Source of the DNA: Cryomorphaceae bacterium
GTDB lineage: Bacteria > Bacteroidota > Bacteroidia > Flavobacteriales_G > Salibacteraceae
Assembly (NCBI GenBank): GCA_003564735.1
Contig: PXEK01000255.1
Location: forward strand, 1 to 18,739
DNA length: 18,739 bases
Reading direction: 5' to 3'
The notes beneath the pieces were generated by a model that had not been told where the DNA came from, did no database searches, and saw nothing but the letters and a program-made list of their open reading frames with translations. Below, piece by piece: positions 16,220-18,739 of this stretch. The position numbers and the translations under genes were made by a program. Within the stretch, counting starts at the first letter, position 1, and every line of letters begins with the position of its first letter.

Positions 16220-16414
16220 GCTATCCGGAGTTGAAAGAATCAGGTAGAGGAGTATTCTTTTTGTTAATGTTTAAGTAATTGATATTTAAACTGTAACGTT
16301 GTGTTTGGTTGAGGTTCTGACCAAAAAAATGAAAAGATAAAAACAAAGTATTTATACTTGCGTTTGGCAGTAATACGAAAGCTCTTTTTTTATTAGTGCG
16401 GTAAAGTTTTGAGC

Positions 16415-16422
16415 TATATTTG
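16415..16422 (+). promoter_or_regulatory. Bacteroidota-type -7 promoter box for gcvP
   Basis: TATATTTG matches TAnnTTTG exactly and ends 25 nt before the gcvP ATG at 16448. The -33 element is not clear. Confidence 0.6.
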
Positions 16423-16447
16423 CCGTCCTCATTTTAACTATACAATT

Positions 16448-18739
16448 ATGAGTTTATTTGGTTTTGAACGCAGACATATAGGCCCGAGAAAACATATACA
16501 AGAGAACCTTTTAAAGGAGACAGGTTTTGATAGTCTTGACGAACTTATTAGTGATACCATTCCGGATTCAATTCGTTTGAAAGGTTTGCCAAATATTTCG
16601 CCCGCCATGACAGAAGCGGAGTTTTTGGAACACATTGATGCACTGGGCAAAAAGAATAAGGTTTTCAAAAGTTACATAGGTATGGGGTATTATGATACTC
16701 ACACGCCAAGTCCCATTTTGCGAAATGTACTGGAAAACCCCGGATGGTACACGGCTTACACTCCTTATCAAGCCGAAATTGCTCAGGGGAGGCTTGAGGC
16801 ATTGTTGAACTTCCAAACCATGGTAGCCGATTTAACAAATATGGAATTAGCGAACGCTTCACTTTTGGATGAGTCTACTGCAGCCGCCGAAGCCATGTTA
16901 ATGTTTTATGCCGCCCGTTCCAGAAAGGCGAAAAAAGCGGGGGTGCTAAAGTACTTCGTTGCTGATGGTGTATTCCCTCAAACACTTGACGTGTTAAAAA
17001 CTAGAGCCTTACCTTTGAATATTGAAATTGTTACGGGCTCTCCCACTGACTTTGTAGCCGACAATACATATTTTGGTGCTATGCTACAATATCCCGATGT
17101 TTCCGGTGAGGTACGCGATTATGAGGGTTTTATCAAAAAAGCCCACGATTACGATATCATGGTATGCATGGCGGCTGATGTTTTGAGTTTAGCGCTGTTG
17201 AAATCGCCCGGTTCAATGGGTGCTGATTGTGCGGTGGGTAGTACGCAAAGATTTGGTATTCCAATGGGTAACGGGGGTCCGCACGCGGCCTATTTTGCCA
17301 CTTACGAGAAGTTTAAAAGACAAATTCCGGGTAGAATTATAGGTGTGAGTAAAGACGTTGACGGTAAACCGGCTTACCGTATGGCTTTGCAAACGCGTGA
17401 ACAGCACATCAAAAGAGATAAAGCCACCTCAAATATTTGTACAGCACAGGCTTTACTGGCCGTAATGGCGGGTTTTTATGCAGTTTATCACGGCTCTGAA
17501 GGGTTAAAAGCGATTGCCAAAAAAGTTTATGACCAAACGGGTAATCTAAAACGGGCACTGGAAGAGGCCGGGTTACGCGTTGAGAATCATAAACATTTCG
17601 ATACGCTTACTGTATCGGCAACTGAGTCTGATTTAAAGTTGTTGAAAGAAGCAGCTGAAGCTGAGGGAGTAAACTTGCGCTACAATACCCGCTCATTTTC
17701 CATGAGTTTAGATGAAACCACTACATGGAGTGATGTTGAGCAACTGGCAGGTATTATTACAAAAACCCTTACAGGAAAAGAGTTTAATACTATTGGTCAG
17801 AACCCCATTCCACTGCCCGGTAAAGAAGTAGAGCGATGTACAACATTTTTGGAACATGAAATCTTTAACCTGTATCATTCAGAAACGGAACTGATGAGAT
17901 ACATTAAACGATTGGAGAATAGAGATCTTTCGCTAACTCATTCCATGATTTCTTTGGGGTCGTGTACAATGAAGCTAAATGCTGCCACCGAGCTTATGCC
18001 TATTTCCAACCCCGATTTTGCGAAAATTCATCCTTTCTCTCCTGAAAATCAACGAGAAGGTTATAGGGAGATGATTGATGAGTTGGGTAGAGATTTGGCT
18101 GAAATTACCGGGTTTCATAGTATTTCGTTTCAACCCAATTCCGGTGCTCAGGGAGAATACGCCGGTTTGATGGCCATTCGCGCGTATCACCATGCAAATA
18201 ACGAGGAACGCAGAAATATTTGTTTGATTCCATCATCAGCGCACGGTACCAATCCGGCAAGTGCCGTTATGGCAGGAATGAAGGTGGTTGTGGTAAAATG
18301 TGACGAAAAGGGGAATATTGATGTTCAAGACTTGAAAGAAAAAGCCGAGCAGTACAGTGAAGACTTGGCAGCATTAATGGTGACTTACCCCTCCACTCAT
18401 GGTGTTTTTGAAGCCGCTATTAGAGACATTATTAATATTGTTCACGCACACGGCGGTCAGGTTTACATGGATGGTGCCAACATGAACGCACAAGTAGGTT
18501 TGACTTCTCCCGGTGAAATTGGAGCGGATGTGTGCCACTTGAACTTACATAAAACTTTTGCTATTCCTCACGGAGGTGGTGGTCCCGGTATGGGGCCTAT
18601 TGGTGTGGCAGAGCATTTAACGCCGTTTTTGGCGGGCCACCCTGTTGTTAAAACCGGAGGGGAACAAGCAGGAACGGCAATAGCGGGAGCTCCTTACGGC
18701 TCTGCTTTAATCCTGATTATTTCTTACGCATACATTAAA
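16448..18739 (+). CDS. gcvP: Glycine dehydrogenase (decarboxylating), P protein of the glycine cleavage system, 3' truncated by window
   Basis: The frame is open from the ATG at 16448 to the end of the window: 764 residues, with about 200 expected C-terminal residues missing. It is the single-chain type with both halves fused, as seen by the N-terminal RHIGPR and [12 protein letters not shown] blocks and the second-half [11 protein letters not shown] and [14 protein letters not shown] blocks. The PLP-binding lysine is Lys702 in [17 protein letters not shown] protein is a pyridoxal enzyme that decarboxylates glycine and passes the aminomethyl group to the lipoyl arm of H protein. No H or T protein gene (gcvH, gcvT) is in the window. 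It diverges from glyS. Confidence 0.97.
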   Translation, partial: MSLFGFERRHIGPRKHIQENLLKETGFDSLDELISDTIPDSIRLKGLPNISPAMTEAEFLEHIDALGKKNKVFKSYIGMGYYDTHTPSPILRNVLENPGWYTAYTPYQAEIAQGRLEALLNFQTMVADLTNMELANASLLDESTAAAEAMLMFYAARSRKAKKAGVLKYFVADGVFPQTLDVLKTRALPLNIEIVTGSPTDFVADNTYFGAMLQYPDVSGEVRDYEGFIKKAHDYDIMVCMAADVLSLALLKSPGSMGADCAVGSTQRFGIPMGNGGPHAAYFATYEKFKRQIPGRIIGVSKDVDGKPAYRMALQTREQHIKRDKATSNICTAQALLAVMAGFYAVYHGSEGLKAIAKKVYDQTGNLKRALEEAGLRVENHKHFDTLTVSATESDLKLLKEAAEAEGVNLRYNTRSFSMSLDETTTWSDVEQLAGIITKTLTGKEFNTIGQNPIPLPGKEVERCTTFLEHEIFNLYHSETELMRYIKRLENRDLSLTHSMISLGSCTMKLNAATELMPISNPDFAKIHPFSPENQREGYREMIDELGRDLAEITGFHSISFQPNSGAQGEYAGLMAIRAYHHANNEERRNICLIPSSAHGTNPASAVMAGMKVVVVKCDEKGNIDVQDLKEKAEQYSEDLAALMVTYPSTHGVFEAAIRDIINIVHAHGGQVYMDGANMNAQVGLTSPGEIGADVCHLNLHKTFAIPHGGGGPGMGPIGVAEHLTPFLAGHPVVKTGGEQAGTAIAGAPYGSALILIISYAYIK

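Larger units (their letters stand above)
16192..16447. promoter_or_regulatory. Divergent promoter region between glyS and gcvP
   Basis: A 256-bp AT-rich gap holds no gene. It contains the -7 boxes for glyS (16212-16219, minus) and gcvP (16415-16422, plus). A TTTGGT/ACCAAA inverted repeat (16304-16309 and 16320-16325) includes a GGTTCTGACCAAAAA sequence also found at 8491-8505. I looked for the conserved glycine riboswitch core and do not see it. Confidence 0.5.

Noticed and set aside
16192..16447. Glycine riboswitch upstream of gcvP
   Set aside because: The conserved glycine aptamer core and its paired tandem arrangement could not be found in either orientation; the region is AT-rich and mostly unstructured.
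17793..17806. GGTCAGAACCCC in gcvP as a third copy of a repeat element
   Set aside because: It is in frame with conserved-looking P protein sequence ([10 protein letters not shown]), so it is best explained as coding sequence.
1..18739. Mobile element, prophage, CRISPR array, tRNA or defence system
   Set aside because: No transposase, integrase, direct repeat array, tRNA-like cloverleaf or nuclease/effector cluster was seen; every larger gene has a housekeeping or envelope explanation.

Overview
The window looks like ordinary chromosome from a member of the Bacteroidota, probably of Flavobacteriales/Cryomorphaceae-like affinity (the family-level guess is inference). Supporting signs are a moderately AT-rich sequence, an Alternative Complex III / cytochrome oxidase operon, lipoproteins with Ser-Asp-rich tails after the lipobox Cys, few Shine-Dalgarno sites, and promoters with the Bacteroidota -7 box TAnnTTTG just upstream of several starts. 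No phage, transposon, CRISPR, tRNA or rRNA was seen.

Region 1 (1-7790, all + strand) is a respiratory operon in the order actB (5'-truncated by the window) - actC - actD - actE - actF - coxB - coxA. It encodes a quinol:cytochrome c oxidoreductase (ACIII) followed by subunits II and I of an aa3-type heme-copper oxidase. ACIII would oxidise menaquinol and pass electrons through the Fe-S protein ActB and heme c of ActE to the CuA site of CoxB, then to heme a and the heme a3-CuB site of CoxA. A strong intrinsic terminator follows coxA and overlaps the first codons of the next reading frame.

Region 2 (7737-8897) holds a small secreted beta-barrel-like protein (+) and a small two-helix membrane protein (-), convergent and both of unknown function.

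Region 3 (8980-13777) holds ruvB (Holliday junction helicase), a small surface-type lipoprotein (-), a divergent secreted cyclophilin-type peptidylprolyl isomerase with a large insertion, a GH3-family acyl-adenylating enzyme, and a secreted beta-propeller-like protein whose start overlaps the GH3 gene by 29 nt.

Region 4 (13778-18739) holds a deoxynucleoside kinase (+), glyS for glycyl-tRNA synthetase (-), and divergently gcvP for the glycine cleavage P protein (+), which runs off the window end about 200 residues short of its usual length. glyS and gcvP share a 256-bp divergent promoter region and both use glycine.

Most genes are recognisable housekeeping or respiratory genes. I do not see a convincing undescribed multi-gene system. 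The best leads are the unusual architecture of CoxB, the terminator embedded in the start of the beta-barrel gene, and the GH3/propeller pair.
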